From AC-32 sp963754265 (GTDB lineage: Bacteria; Actinomycetota; Thermoleophilia; Gaiellales; Gaiellaceae): DNA of 64,000 nt. A program made the translations under genes and the position numbers. Of this stretch, positions 9,141 to 17,046 are shown piece after piece. The stretch is from NCBI GenBank assembly GCA_963754265.1, contig CAVWFB010000011.1, positions 49,628 through 113,627 of the forward strand, given 5' to 3'. Within the stretch, counting starts at the first letter, position 1. Each line of letters begins with the position of its first letter. The notes under the pieces were generated by a model. The model made no database searches. It saw nothing but the letters and a program-made list of their open reading frames with translations, and had not been told where the DNA came from.

Positions 9141-10235
9141 ATGAGACGACTTTCTGTGATTCTTTCTTGTGCGGCGCTCGTTCTGCTGGTCGCGGCCTGT
9201 GGTAGCAGCAACAGTTCCGGCGATGTTCCGAGCGACTCGGTGGCGGTCGTCGGCGACCAGTCGATCAGCAAGTCCGACTGGAATGCGCTGATGACGCAGA
9301 CGCGCCGGAACTTCGCCGCCACGAAGCGCAAGTTCCCGGCCGCCGGCACCGTCGCGCTCGCGAACCTCAAGGCCAACGCGACCCAGTTCCTGATCCAAAG
9401 CAGCGAGTACCAGCAGGAGGCCGACAAGCTCGACGCCAAGGTCAGCGACAAGGACGTCGACGCGCGGCTAGCCCAGATCAAGAAGCAGTACTACGCCAAT
9501 CCGCCGGGCCAGCCGCCGGCGAGCGCCGCGGAGATGGACAAGCGCTACCAGCAGGCTCTGAAGCAGCAGGGGTTCACCGACGAAGAGGTTCGCTCGGGGA
9601 TCAAGCTCCAGCTCGTCCGCGAGAAGGTCTTCCAGAAGGTGACCTCCGACGTGAAGGTCTCGGACGGCGACATCAAGAACTACTACGACAAGCACAAGGC
9701 GACCTACGAAACGCCCGCTCAGCCCGAGAGCCGCGCCGTCCGCCACATCCTGGTCAAGCAGAAGGCGCTGGCCGAAAGCCTCTACCAGCAGCTCAAGGCG
9801 AACCCGCAGAAGTTCGCGCAGCTGGCGAAGAAGTACTCGACGGACACCTCGTCGAAGGTCAACGGCGGGGAGCTCCCCGGCGGCGCGATCAAGGGCCGCA
9901 CGGTGCCCCCGTTCGACAAGGTTGCCTTCTCGATCAAGACGAACGCGATCTCGCAGCCGGTGCACTCCCAGTTCGGCTGGCACATCATCCAGGCCACCGG
10001 CCCGATCAAGCCCGGCAAGCCCGCGACGCCGACGCCCCTCTCGCAGGTGAAGGAAGCGATCCGCCAGCAGCTGCTCGCCTCGGACCGGAACACGGAGATG
10101 CAGAGCTGGCTGAACGGGATGAAGAAGACGTACTGCAAGAAGATCGGCTACGCGCAGGGTTACGCGCCCCCGCCCGGGCAGGATCCCTGCAAGACGAGCT
10201 CGACCTCGACCGGCGCGGCAACGACCACCGGCTAG
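9141..10235 (+). CDS. SurA/PrsA-like parvulin peptidyl-prolyl isomerase lipoprotein
   Basis: A secreted, probably lipid-anchored foldase. The signal peptide ends in a lipobox, LVAAC, with the acylated Cys at residue 20. A SurA-N-type helical region follows, then a PPIC-type rotamase domain (about residues 190-300) with RAVRHILVK, DTSSKVNGGELPGG and SQFGWHIIQ. The tail after residue 340 is rich in Ser and Thr. In a Gram-positive-type envelope it would fold exported proteins outside the membrane. The region just before the ATG has no clear ribosome site. mazG starts three bases after the stop. Confidence 0.88.
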   Translation: MRRLSVILSCAALVLLVAACGSSNSSGDVPSDSVAVVGDQSISKSDWNALMTQTRRNFAATKRKFPAAGTVALANLKANATQFLIQSSEYQQEADKLDAKVSDKDVDARLAQIKKQYYANPPGQPPASAAEMDKRYQQALKQQGFTDEEVRSGIKLQLVREKVFQKVTSDVKVSDGDIKNYYDKHKATYETPAQPESRAVRHILVKQKALAESLYQQLKANPQKFAQLAKKYSTDTSSKVNGGELPGGAIKGRTVPPFDKVAFSIKTNAISQPVHSQFGWHIIQATGPIKPGKPATPTPLSQVKEAIRQQLLASDRNTEMQSWLNGMKKTYCKKIGYAQGYAPPPGQDPCKTSSTSTGAATTTG

Positions 10236-10238
10236 CCC

Positions 10239-11027
10239 GTGGCCCTCGGCGAGACGCTGCTGGAGCTTCAGCAGCTGACCGAACGGCTCCGTCGTGACTG
10301 CCCCTGGGACCGGGAGCAGACGGCTCGGACGATCGTCCCGCACACGATCGAAGAGGCCTACGAGGTCGCAGACGCGGCGCTCGCCGATGATCGCGCGAAG
10401 CTGCTGGACGAGCTCGGCGATCTGCTCTTCCAGGTCTACTTCCTCGCGCTGCTGCTCCAAGAGCAGGGCGAGGGCGACCTCGAGCAGGTCGCGCGGCGGG
10501 TGCACGAGAAGCTCGTCCGCCGCCATCCGCACGTCTTCGGTGACACGGACGCTCCGACGGCAGGCCGTGTGCGGGAGAACTGGGAGCGGATCAAGGTGGG
10601 AGAGGAGGGGCGCGAGGGCATCTTCCACGACGTTCCCGAGGCGCTTCCGGCGCTCATCCAGGCGCGGAAGGTGCAGCGCCGCGCCCGCGACGTCGGCTTC
10701 GAATACCCGGATCTGGCCGGCGCGCTCGCCGATCTCGAGTCGGAGCTCGCGGAGCTGAAGGCAGAGCTGACAGACGACCCGGCCCCGGAGACGGAGGCCG
10801 ACCGAAGGCATTTCGAGGAGCTCGGCGATCTCCTGTTCGCGGTCGTCAACGTCGGCCGCCGGCTGAACGTCGACCCCGAGCTGGCCCTGCGCTCCGCGAC
10901 GGCCCGGTTCCGGGCCCGCGTCGAACGCGCCGAGCAGCTCGCCGCGGAGGAGGGGAGCTCGTGGGCCGAGCTCCCGCTCGATGCGCAGGATCGGTACTTC
11001 GACCAGGCCAAGGAGGCACTGCGCTGA
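10239..11027 (+). CDS. mazG: Nucleoside triphosphate pyrophosphohydrolase MazG
   Basis: All-alpha NTP pyrophosphohydrolase that hydrolyses (d)NTPs to NMPs, a house-cleaning activity. Two MazG repeats are visible. The first has the metal-binding pattern TIEEAYEVADA with ELGDLLFQVYF, and the second has HFEELGDLLFAVVNVGR. The CPWDREQT motif near the N-terminus is typical. GTG start; 262 residues is the family norm. Its last four bases (CTGA) overlap the proposed CTG start of enolase, and a mazG-eno neighbourhood is common in actinobacteria. Confidence 0.93.
   Translation: MALGETLLELQQLTERLRRDCPWDREQTARTIVPHTIEEAYEVADAALADDRAKLLDELGDLLFQVYFLALLLQEQGEGDLEQVARRVHEKLVRRHPHVFGDTDAPTAGRVRENWERIKVGEEGREGIFHDVPEALPALIQARKVQRRARDVGFEYPDLAGALADLESELAELKAELTDDPAPETEADRRHFEELGDLLFAVVNVGRRLNVDPELALRSATARFRARVERAEQLAAEEGSSWAELPLDAQDRYFDQAKEALR
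11010..11026 (+). promoter_or_regulatory. Strong ribosome site that points to a CTG start for enolase
   Basis: A perfect AAGGAGG (11010-11016) lies seven bases before CTG (11024-11026), which is exactly where enolase homology begins (S-G-I-A-S-I-H-A-R). The CTG overlaps the mazG TGA as CTGA. No ATG, GTG or TTG in frame is as well placed. Confidence 0.7.
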
Positions 11028-12295
11028 GCGGGATCGCCTCGATCCACGCGCGGCAGATCCTCGACTCGCGGGGAAACCCGACCGTCGAGGCAGAGGTCGT
11101 GCTCGAGTCGGGCGCACACGGCAGGGCCGCGGTGCCGTCCGGGGCCTCGACCGGCGTCCACGAGGCGCTCGAGCTGCGCGACGGCGGGGACCCCTGGGGC
11201 GGGAAGGGCGTCTCGAACGCCATTGCGAACGTCCGGGGTGAGATCGCCGCGGCCCTGCGCGGCCACGACGCCGCCGACCAGCGAGGGGTCGACGAGCGGC
11301 TGATCGAGCTCGACGGCACGCCGAACAAGGGCCGTTTGGGCGCGAATGCGATCCTCGGCGTCTCGCTGGCGACGGCGAAGGCGGCCGCGGCCGAAGCAGG
11401 CCAGTCGCTCTTCCTCTACCTCGGCGGCGAAGAGGCGCGCACGCTGCCGGTGCCGATGCTGAACGTGATCAACGGCGGCGCCCACGCCGAGAACTCGATC
11501 GACCTGCAGGAATTCATGGTCGTGCCGGCCGGCGCGGACACGTTCGCGGAGGCGCTTCGGATCGGCGCCGAGGTCTTCCACTCGCTCAAGGGCCTGCTGC
11601 ACGAGCGCGGCCTGGCGACAGGAGTCGGCGACGAGGGAGGCTTCGCGCCCGACCTCGGCTCGAGCGAGGAGGCGATCGACGCCGTGCTCGAGGCCGCCGA
11701 GCGTGCGGGCCACCGCGAGCGGGTCGCGATCGCGCTCGACCCGGCTGCGACGGAGCTGTACCGCAACGGGCGCTACGCGTTCGAAGGCCGCGAGGAGGAC
11801 GGCGCGGGAATGGTGCGCTTCTGGGAGGAGCTGGCCGAGCGGCACCCGATCGTCTCGATCGAAGACGGCCTCGCCGAGGACGATTGGCCCACCTGGCGGG
11901 CGCTGACCGAGGGCCTCGGCGACAGGCTTCAGCTCGTCGGAGACGACCTCTTCGTCACGAACGTCGAGCGCCTCCGCCGTGGCATCGACGAGGGCGTCGC
12001 CAACGCGATCCTGGTCAAGGTGAACCAGATCGGGACGCTGACCGAGACCCTCGACGCGATCGAGCTGGCGCAGACGAGCGGCTACGGGGTCGTCATCTCG
12101 CACCGCTCCGGCGAGACCGAGGACGCGACGATCGCCGACCTCGCAGTCGCCACCAACAGCGGCCAGATCAAGACCGGCGCCCCCTCACGGGGCGAGCGCA
12201 CGGCGAAGTACAACCAGCTGCTCCGGATCGAGGAAGAGCTGGGCGGCGGGGCGCAGTACCCGGGCTGGGACGCCTTCCCTCGCTTCCGCCGTTAG
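11024..12295 (+). CDS. eno: Enolase (phosphopyruvate hydratase), apparent CTG start
   Basis: Converts 2-phosphoglycerate to phosphoenolpyruvate in glycolysis. Hallmarks are ARQILDSRGNPTVE at the N-terminus, the metal ligands in ALDPAATE, SIEDGLAEDDW and VGDDLF, the catalytic Lys in ILVKVNQIGT, and SHRSGETEDATIADL. With CTG 11024 the protein has 423 residues, normal for enolase. The next upstream in-frame start, GTG 10961, would add 21 non-homologous residues coded inside mazG. Pyruvate kinase follows 38 bp downstream, so two consecutive glycolytic steps are coded together. Confidence 0.95.
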   Translation: MSGIASIHARQILDSRGNPTVEAEVVLESGAHGRAAVPSGASTGVHEALELRDGGDPWGGKGVSNAIANVRGEIAAALRGHDAADQRGVDERLIELDGTPNKGRLGANAILGVSLATAKAAAAEAGQSLFLYLGGEEARTLPVPMLNVINGGAHAENSIDLQEFMVVPAGADTFAEALRIGAEVFHSLKGLLHERGLATGVGDEGGFAPDLGSSEEAIDAVLEAAERAGHRERVAIALDPAATELYRNGRYAFEGREEDGAGMVRFWEELAERHPIVSIEDGLAEDDWPTWRALTEGLGDRLQLVGDDLFVTNVERLRRGIDEGVANAILVKVNQIGTLTETLDAIELAQTSGYGVVISHRSGETEDATIADLAVATNSGQIKTGAPSRGERTAKYNQLLRIEEELGGGAQYPGWDAFPRFRR

Positions 12296-12333
12296 GGTCG
12301 GGCGACCGGGGACGGGCGAGCTACCCTGAGCGG

Positions 12334-13746
12334 GTGGCCGAAGCAACGCGTCGAACGAAGATCGTCGCCACGATCGGCCCCGCGTCGGCCGACCGCGACG
12401 TGCTCTCCGCGCTGGCCTCCGCCGGCATGGACGGGGCGCGGCTCAACCTTTCGCACGGGACGCATGACGAACACCGCGAGCGGGCGCGGCTCATCCGCGC
12501 CACCGAGGCGGAGCTGGGGCGGCCGATCGCCCTGATCGCCGACCTGCAGGGACCGAAGCTGCGGATCGGCGACCTCGACGCACCGGTCACGCTCGTCCGC
12601 GGCGAGGAGATCATCGTCGCCGCGGCCGAGTTCTGCAGCAACGGCGAGCTCCCGATCAGCCCTGCGGTGATCAGCGAGGTGCTCCAGCCCGGGCACGAGG
12701 TGCTGATCGACGACGGGCTGGTGCGCTTGCGGGTGGACGAGGTCGACGCCGGACGCGCCCGCTGCGCCGTCCTCATCGGCGGGGTCGTGTCCTCGCACAA
12801 GGGCGTGAACCTGCCGGGTGTCCCGATCCCGATCCCGTCTCTGACGCGCAAGGACATGGACGACCTCGAGCTCGCGCTCGAGCTGGGCGTGGACTTCGTC
12901 GCGCTCTCGTTCGTGCGCTCCGCGGCCGACGTCCGCGACCTTCACGCGCTGATCGAGCAGGCCGGCTCGCCGGCGCACGTGATCGCGAAGATCGAGAAGT
13001 CGGAGGCCGTGGACGCGCTCGACGCGATCCTCGAGGACGCCGACGCGGTCATGGTGGCGCGCGGCGACCTCGGCGTGGAGATCGGCCCCGCGCTCGTGCC
13101 GCTCGTCCAGAAGCGGATCATCACTGCCGCCCTGGAACGCGGCAAGCCGGTGATCACGGCGACGCAGATGCTCGAGTCGATGGTGCACCAGGCCGAGCCG
13201 ACGCGCGCCGAGGCCAGCGATGTCGCCAACGCGATCCTCGACGGCAGCTCGGCCCTGATGCTCTCCGGCGAGACCGCGGTCGGCCAGTATCCCGTCGAGT
13301 CGGTTGCCTACATGGACCGGATCGCGCGCGCCATCGAACCGAGCCTCGGCTACCGCCATCAGCTGCCGGAGGCGAGCGAGGAGCCGACGGTCGGCCAGGC
13401 GATGTCGAACGCGGCCTGCGACCTCGCGGAGGCACTCGGGGCGAAAGCGATCCTCGTGCCGACCTACTCGGGCCGGACGGCCTCGGTGGTGGCGCGGCTC
13501 CGGCCGCGGCGGCCGATCATCGCGCTCACCCACCACGACTACGCGCTCCGGCAGATGGCGTTGGAGTGGGGGGTCTCGGCGTATCTGATCCCCGAGTGCG
13601 CCGACTTCGACGCCCTGCTCGAATGTTCCCTCGCCGCGGCCCGCGAGAGCAGCCTCGTGGACGAAGGCGACCGCGTCGTGGTCACGGCGGGCACGGCGGT
13701 CAACATTCCCGGCACGACGAACCTGATCAAGGTCGACGTCATCTAG
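12334..13746 (+). CDS. pyk: Pyruvate kinase
   Basis: Transfers phosphate from PEP to ADP, the last step of glycolysis. The 470-residue protein shows TKIVATIGPAS at the N-terminus, LNLSHGTHDEH, DLQGPKLRIG at the start of the B domain, the active-site lysine in HVIAKIEKSEA, VARGDLGVEI, TATQMLESM and the C-terminal allosteric domain ending in VTAGTAVNIPGTTNLIKV. GTG 12334 is preceded by TACCCT (12322-12327) with six bases between, and there is no Shine-Dalgarno, so leaderless expression is likely. A strong hairpin follows the stop. Confidence 0.96.
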   Translation: MAEATRRTKIVATIGPASADRDVLSALASAGMDGARLNLSHGTHDEHRERARLIRATEAELGRPIALIADLQGPKLRIGDLDAPVTLVRGEEIIVAAAEFCSNGELPISPAVISEVLQPGHEVLIDDGLVRLRVDEVDAGRARCAVLIGGVVSSHKGVNLPGVPIPIPSLTRKDMDDLELALELGVDFVALSFVRSAADVRDLHALIEQAGSPAHVIAKIEKSEAVDALDAILEDADAVMVARGDLGVEIGPALVPLVQKRIITAALERGKPVITATQMLESMVHQAEPTRAEASDVANAILDGSSALMLSGETAVGQYPVESVAYMDRIARAIEPSLGYRHQLPEASEEPTVGQAMSNAACDLAEALGAKAILVPTYSGRTASVVARLRPRRPIIALTHHDYALRQMALEWGVSAYLIPECADFDALLECSLAAARESSLVDEGDRVVVTAGTAVNIPGTTNLIKVDVI

Positions 13747-13755
13747 TTGCGGGTC

Positions 13756-13778
13756 GGGCTTGACGGAACGTCAAGCCC
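13756..13778 (+). terminator. Perfect hairpin after pyk
   Basis: A 10-bp perfect stem (GGGCTTGACG / CGTCAAGCCC) with a GAA loop lies ten bases after the pyk stop. There is no T-run, so it may be a processing or 3'-protecting structure, or a factor-independent terminator of the U-poor kind proposed for actinobacteria. Confidence 0.5.
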
Positions 13779-13817
13779 TCCTAGAGGATCCGCGGTCGCC
13801 GCGGCGAAGCCGCCCGC

Positions 13818-14150
13818 GTGGCCAAGCGGACCCGCACGCCCCGGCGTTCCCGTTTCGCGCTGCGCTGGCTCGCCGTCGGCGCGATCCTTCTCGTCGGGTT
13901 GCTCTACGCGCGCCCGCTGCGGAGTTACCTGAGCACCAAGCACGACCTGGCCAGGCGGGCCGCCGACGTGCGTGCGCTCAAGTCCGAGCGGCGCGCGCTT
14001 CAGCACCGCCTCGCCGAGTCATCGAGCGCAGAGGCCCTGACCAAGCAGGCGCGGCGGCTCGGCCTCGTGCGCCCGGGCGAACGGCTCTACATCGTCAAGG
14101 GCGTCTCCGCCTGGCTCCACGGCACTACGATCGAGCGTGGTGGACGATGA
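13818..14150 (+). CDS. FtsB/DivIC-like septum protein
   Basis: Small bitopic cell-division protein of the FtsB/DivIC family, which links FtsQ and FtsL in the divisome. The 110-residue sequence has a basic cytoplasmic N-terminus, one membrane helix (about residues 18-33, WLAVGAILLVGLLYA) and a leucine-zipper-like coiled coil (about 40-75), then QARRLGLVRPGE, the conserved motif that follows the coil. GTG start. The order eno-(pyk)-ftsB-DUF501 is typical of actinobacteria and supports the call. It overlaps DUF501 by 14 bp. Confidence 0.85.
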   Translation: MAKRTRTPRRSRFALRWLAVGAILLVGLLYARPLRSYLSTKHDLARRAADVRALKSERRALQHRLAESSSAEALTKQARRLGLVRPGERLYIVKGVSAWLHGTTIERGGR

Positions 14151-14604
14151 TCGCGCAATCGTCGAGCGGCAGATCGGCCGGCCGCCGCGGGCGTTCCGGT
14201 CCGTCGCCGTCCGCTGCCCGTTCGGCCGCCCGGCGATAACGGAGCAGGCAGCCTTCGACGAGTCGGGCGAGCCGTTCCCGACGACCTTCTACGTCACCTG
14301 CCGCCATCTCGTGGCGGCCATCGCCCGGCTCGAGGCCGCGGGCGGGGTCGGGCGCTGGAGCAGACTGGCGCAGGAGGATCCGGCGTTGCGTGAAAGCGCC
14401 GAGCGTGCCCACGCGGAACAGCGGCGACTCCGTCCGGAGCTCCCCGGCGGCATCGGCGGCCAGACCCGTGCCGGCGGGCTCAAGTGCCTGCACGCCCACG
14501 CGGCCTTCGCGCTCGCGCGGCCTGGATACGAGCTCGGCGAGCGGATCGTCGCCGAGGTGGACCCGCTCTGGCCGGCGCGCTGCTGTTCCGCCAAGCCCTC
14601 CTAG
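14137..14604 (+). CDS. DUF501 family protein
   Basis: Conserved actinobacterial protein of unknown function that almost always follows the ftsB/divIC-like gene. The 155-residue sequence has the family pattern: VERQIGRPPRAFRSVAVRCPFGRPAI at the N-terminus, FPTTFYVTCRHLVAAI, LPGGIGGQTRAGGLKCLHAH and a C-terminal CC. The conserved Cys and His residues suggest metal binding, but this is unproven. It starts at GTG 14137 inside the ftsB-like gene. Further members of this neighbourhood (such as Ppx/GppA) are not seen. Confidence 0.88.
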   Translation: MVDDDRAIVERQIGRPPRAFRSVAVRCPFGRPAITEQAAFDESGEPFPTTFYVTCRHLVAAIARLEAAGGVGRWSRLAQEDPALRESAERAHAEQRRLRPELPGGIGGQTRAGGLKCLHAHAAFALARPGYELGERIVAEVDPLWPARCCSAKPS

Positions 14605-14618
14605 TAGCATCGCCGGCG

Positions 14619-14933
14619 ATGCCGACGGTGCTCGAGACCACGCGCCACGAGTGGCAGGAAGGCCATCGCCGGCTCCAAGCGGCGGCCGCCGACCGCCCTC
14701 GCTACGCCCGCCTGCTTCGGGAGACGGACATCGTGCTCGAGGAGCTGCGTCGTCGCGTCGGTCAGACGTTCACGCTGGACGAGCTCGCGGCTGCCTACGG
14801 CCAGTCCGACCGCTGGGCGCAAGAGGCCGTCGCAGAGCGTGATCCCGCGCCGGGGTGGCCGACCCGGGTAGCAACCGTCCAGGAAGCCGCTTTCCACATC
14901 TACTCCCGCGGCGCGGCCGACTACCGGCCATGA
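14619..14933 (+). CDS. Conserved hypothetical protein, 104 residues
   Basis: I do not recognise a named family. The small, soluble, helix-rich protein is basic at its N-terminus and has RLLRETDIVLEELRRRVG followed by FTLDELAAAYGQSDRWAQEAV, which could be a helix-turn-helix-like segment. ATG 14619 lacks a ribosome site but has TAGCAT (14605-14610) eight bases before it. The stop overlaps the ATG of the next gene as ATGA, so the two are probably one operon. Its place next to ftsB and DUF501 hints at a role in division or the envelope, but this is only positional. Confidence 0.65.
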   Translation: MPTVLETTRHEWQEGHRRLQAAAADRPRYARLLRETDIVLEELRRRVGQTFTLDELAAAYGQSDRWAQEAVAERDPAPGWPTRVATVQEAAFHIYSRGAADYRP

Positions 14934-15136
14934 GCAGCATCGACCGCCGGCGCAGGCGGCGACCGGCGCGGCGCAGGCTCGTGTGGTGGCTCCTCGCGGG
15001 CGTCGTCGTCTTCGCGGTCGGGGTCGCACTGGGCCAGGCCCTGAACGACAATCCCAAGCCGGGCTCGACCACGACCCAGAACCAGACCTTCACGCTGCCG
15101 CCCGAGTCTTCCACCGTCACCGTGACGACGCCGTGA
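14930..15136 (+). CDS. Small single-pass membrane protein with Thr-rich tail
   Basis: A 68-residue protein that begins with an Arg-rich cytoplasmic stretch (residues 4-16), then one membrane helix (about 18-38, LVWWLLAGVVVFAVGVALGQ), then a Thr/Ser-rich outer tail that ends in TVTVTTP. Its ATG overlaps the stop of the preceding gene (ATGA). There is no enzymatic motif. Basic start, helix and Thr-rich exterior suggest an envelope protein exposed in the wall zone. Function unknown. Confidence 0.6.
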   Translation: MSSIDRRRRRRPARRRLVWWLLAGVVVFAVGVALGQALNDNPKPGSTTTQNQTFTLPPESSTVTVTTP

Positions 15137-15182
15137 GCCGGCGATGTTAGAAAACAAAAGCTTTGGGTAGATTTGCAGCCGG

Positions 15183-15770
15183 ATGGTGCGAGACCCCTCC
15201 TCAACTCGTCCTGCGGCTTCGGGCGAGCCGGATTGGCTCACGCTCGGACAGGCCGCGAAGTACCTCGGCGTCGCCCAGAGCACGATCCGCAAGTGGTCCG
15301 ACCAGGGGCGTGTCCCGGCTTTTTACACACCCGGCGGGCACCGGCGGTACCGTCGCGGCGACCTCGACGTCTTTCTCCAGCGCTCAGGCCCGACCGGCGG
15401 CGTCGGACCGACGGTGTTGATCGTCGACGACGACGAAAAGCTCCGTGAGTACGTGCGGGTCAACCTCGAGATGGAGGGCTACACCGTCAGGGAAGCGGGC
15501 AGCGCGGAGGAAGGGCTCGGCGTGCTGGAGGAGACGACGCCGAACCTCGTGCTCCTCGACGTGATGATGCCCGAGGTGGATGGGTGGGAGATGCTCCAGC
15601 GCGTGCAGGAGCGACACGGGATCGGAACGATCCCGGTGATCATGTTCAGCGGGAAGGTCGACGAGCAGGATGCGGACGAGGCGGCCTCGCGGGGAGCGCA
15701 GGGCTTCATCGGCAAGCCCTTCAACCCGCAGGAGCTGATCGACCAGACCAAGCAGCTGCTGCCGCGCTGA
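15183..15770 (+). CDS. HTH (MerR/excisionase-like) plus response-regulator receiver fusion
   Basis: A 195-residue regulator with an N-terminal MerR/excisionase-type helix-turn-helix (about residues 19-65: LGQAAKYLGVAQSTIRKWSDQGRVP, then a GGHRRYRR wing) and a C-terminal CheY-like receiver (about 76-195). The receiver has the acidic pocket (VDDDEK), phospho-acceptor Asp in LVLLDVMMPEVDGWE and the switch Lys in IGKPF. This is the reverse of the usual receiver-then-DNA-binding order. An AT-rich leader holds TAGATT (15168-15173), nine bases before the ATG, and an AAAGCTTT palindrome at about 15157-15164. No kinase is adjacent. Confidence 0.85.
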   Translation: MVRDPSSTRPAASGEPDWLTLGQAAKYLGVAQSTIRKWSDQGRVPAFYTPGGHRRYRRGDLDVFLQRSGPTGGVGPTVLIVDDDEKLREYVRVNLEMEGYTVREAGSAEEGLGVLEETTPNLVLLDVMMPEVDGWEMLQRVQERHGIGTIPVIMFSGKVDEQDADEAASRGAQGFIGKPFNPQELIDQTKQLLPR

Positions 15771-16304
15771 TCACGCTCGACCGGCACCTCGAGCGCTGGG
15801 TCGTCCAGCATCGGGTGGGCTGGCTCAACTGGCTGTTCGTCGACCTCTCGCGGATCGGCGCGGATGGGCTCGTGTTCGTCGTGGCCGGCGCGGTGCTGGC
15901 CGTTCTCTGGCGTCGCCCGTGGCTGTTCGTGTTGGTGCTGACGGCCGATCTCGCCGCCGACGGCCTCTCCTACGTGCTGCGGCAGTGGATCGGCCGTGAC
16001 CGCCCGCCGCTCGTCTATCCGGAGCCGAGGCCGCTCGTCGGCATCCCCCACACCGGGGCATTTCCTTCCGGCCACGCCGCGACCGCATTCGCCTGCGCCA
16101 CATGTCCTCGCCTGGGCCTCGCCGCGGCTGCGGGTTCCGGCCTTCGTGCTGGCGGCCGCGATCGCCTGCTCGCGCGTCTACGTGGGCGTGCACTGGCCGC
16201 TGGACATCCTCGGCGGCGCGGTCCTCGGCGTGGCGGTCGCTACAGCTCTTCTGACGCTCGTAGCAGGCCGGCCACGATTACGCCCAGCGCGGCCAGCAGG
16301 CTGA
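15767..16304 (+). pseudogene. PAP2-family phosphatase interrupted by a +1 frameshift
   Basis: Membrane phosphatase of the PAP2 family, which removes phosphate from undecaprenyl pyrophosphate or phosphatidate outside the membrane. All three catalytic motifs exist but in two frames: RQWIGRDRPP and PSGHAATAFACA in the first, and SRVYVGVHWPLD in the second. Dropping one base near 16100 restores a single protein, so this is a sequencing indel or a recent mutation. Homology starts at I-T-L-D-R-H, directly after a CTG (15767) that overlaps the preceding stop as CTGA. No ATG, GTG or TTG is better placed, so the start is probably CTG. The 3' end overlaps the convergent membrane gene by 65 bp. Confidence 0.8.
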
Positions 16305-16731
16305 TCCAGATGCCGATCCCGCGACCGGCCGGGGGAGGGATCGAATCCGGGATCGAGATCAGTCTGACCAGAACGAAGATCGTCGCCAGCGAGCCGAGCG
16401 CGATCACGATCAAGCTCTCCGGAATCGATGGCGGAAGCTCGAAGCCGAACTCCCGGGCCGCCACGAGGGCCAGGATGGCGAGCCCGATGAAGAACACCAG
16501 CTTGCCGAGTGTGCCCGTGTGCCAGCCGATCACGGCGAGCGTGGGGCCGGCTGTGTCAGGCCCCGAGTACCACCCGGTGAACGGCGCAATCGTGAGGACG
16601 AGCGCCGCGACCCAGGTCAGGCGGCCGCCGAGGGCCCAGAACCCGGTCGCCGGCCTGACGAACGCGTCCTCGTCCGGCTCGAAGTACGGCTCGTCCTGCT
16701 CGGGGGGCGGGAAGGACTCGGGCGACTGCAA
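16240..16731 (-). CDS. Four-helix integral membrane protein, unknown
   Basis: About 163 residues with a polar, acidic N-terminus (PESFPPPEQDEPYFEPDED) and four predicted membrane helices: WVAALVLTIAPFTGWY, LGKLVFFIGLAILALVA, LIVIALGSLATIFVLV and IWISLLAALGVIVAGLL. Not a family I can name. A longer frame exists upstream but would run through the next gene. TTG 16731 is preceded by CATACT seven bases away, so I prefer it. It lies just downstream of another small membrane gene on the same strand. Role unknown. Confidence 0.65.
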   Translation of the reverse strand: MQSPESFPPPEQDEPYFEPDEDAFVRPATGFWALGGRLTWVAALVLTIAPFTGWYSGPDTAGPTLAVIGWHTGTLGKLVFFIGLAILALVAAREFGFELPPSIPESLIVIALGSLATIFVLVRLISIPDSIPPPAGRGIGIWISLLAALGVIVAGLLRASEEL

Positions 16732-16748
16732 GGCGCCAAGTATGACCG

Positions 16749-16976
16749 CTAGAGACCGAAGAGCCGCTGGATCTGGTTCCAGATCACGATCGAGAGGCCG
16801 ATGCTGGTGGCGATCACGGCCGTCAGCGCGAGCCAGAACCGCAGCCGCGCGAGGTGCCGCTCGCGGGTCCGCTCCTCGCGCACCCGCCGCTTGATCCGCT
16901 GGCGCCGGTAGTTCCGCTGTACTGCCGTCGGGTCGAGCAACTCCTCTTCGACCGGCTTTCGCTCCGGCAGGGCCAT
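16749..16976 (-). CDS. Small single-pass membrane protein, 75 residues
   Basis: A short protein with a charged, Arg/Glu-rich cytoplasmic part (about residues 1-45, KRRVREERTRERHLARL) and one C-terminal membrane helix (FWLALTAVIATSIGLSIVIW). It resembles tail-anchored proteins but has no known motif. ATG 16976 is preceded by TAGACT (16983-16988) with six bases between, a leaderless layout. It is divergent from the large GAF/SpoIIE gene, and the two promoters share the region 16977-17046. Confidence 0.65.
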   Translation of the reverse strand: MALPERKPVEEELLDPTAVQRNYRRQRIKRRVREERTRERHLARLRFWLALTAVIATSIGLSIVIWNQIQRLFGL

Positions 16977-17046
16977 ACCGGGAGTCTAGAGGGCCTAGAC
17001 CCCGGACGACTCCGCTGTCGCCATACTTCTGCGAAAGGGGGCAAGG

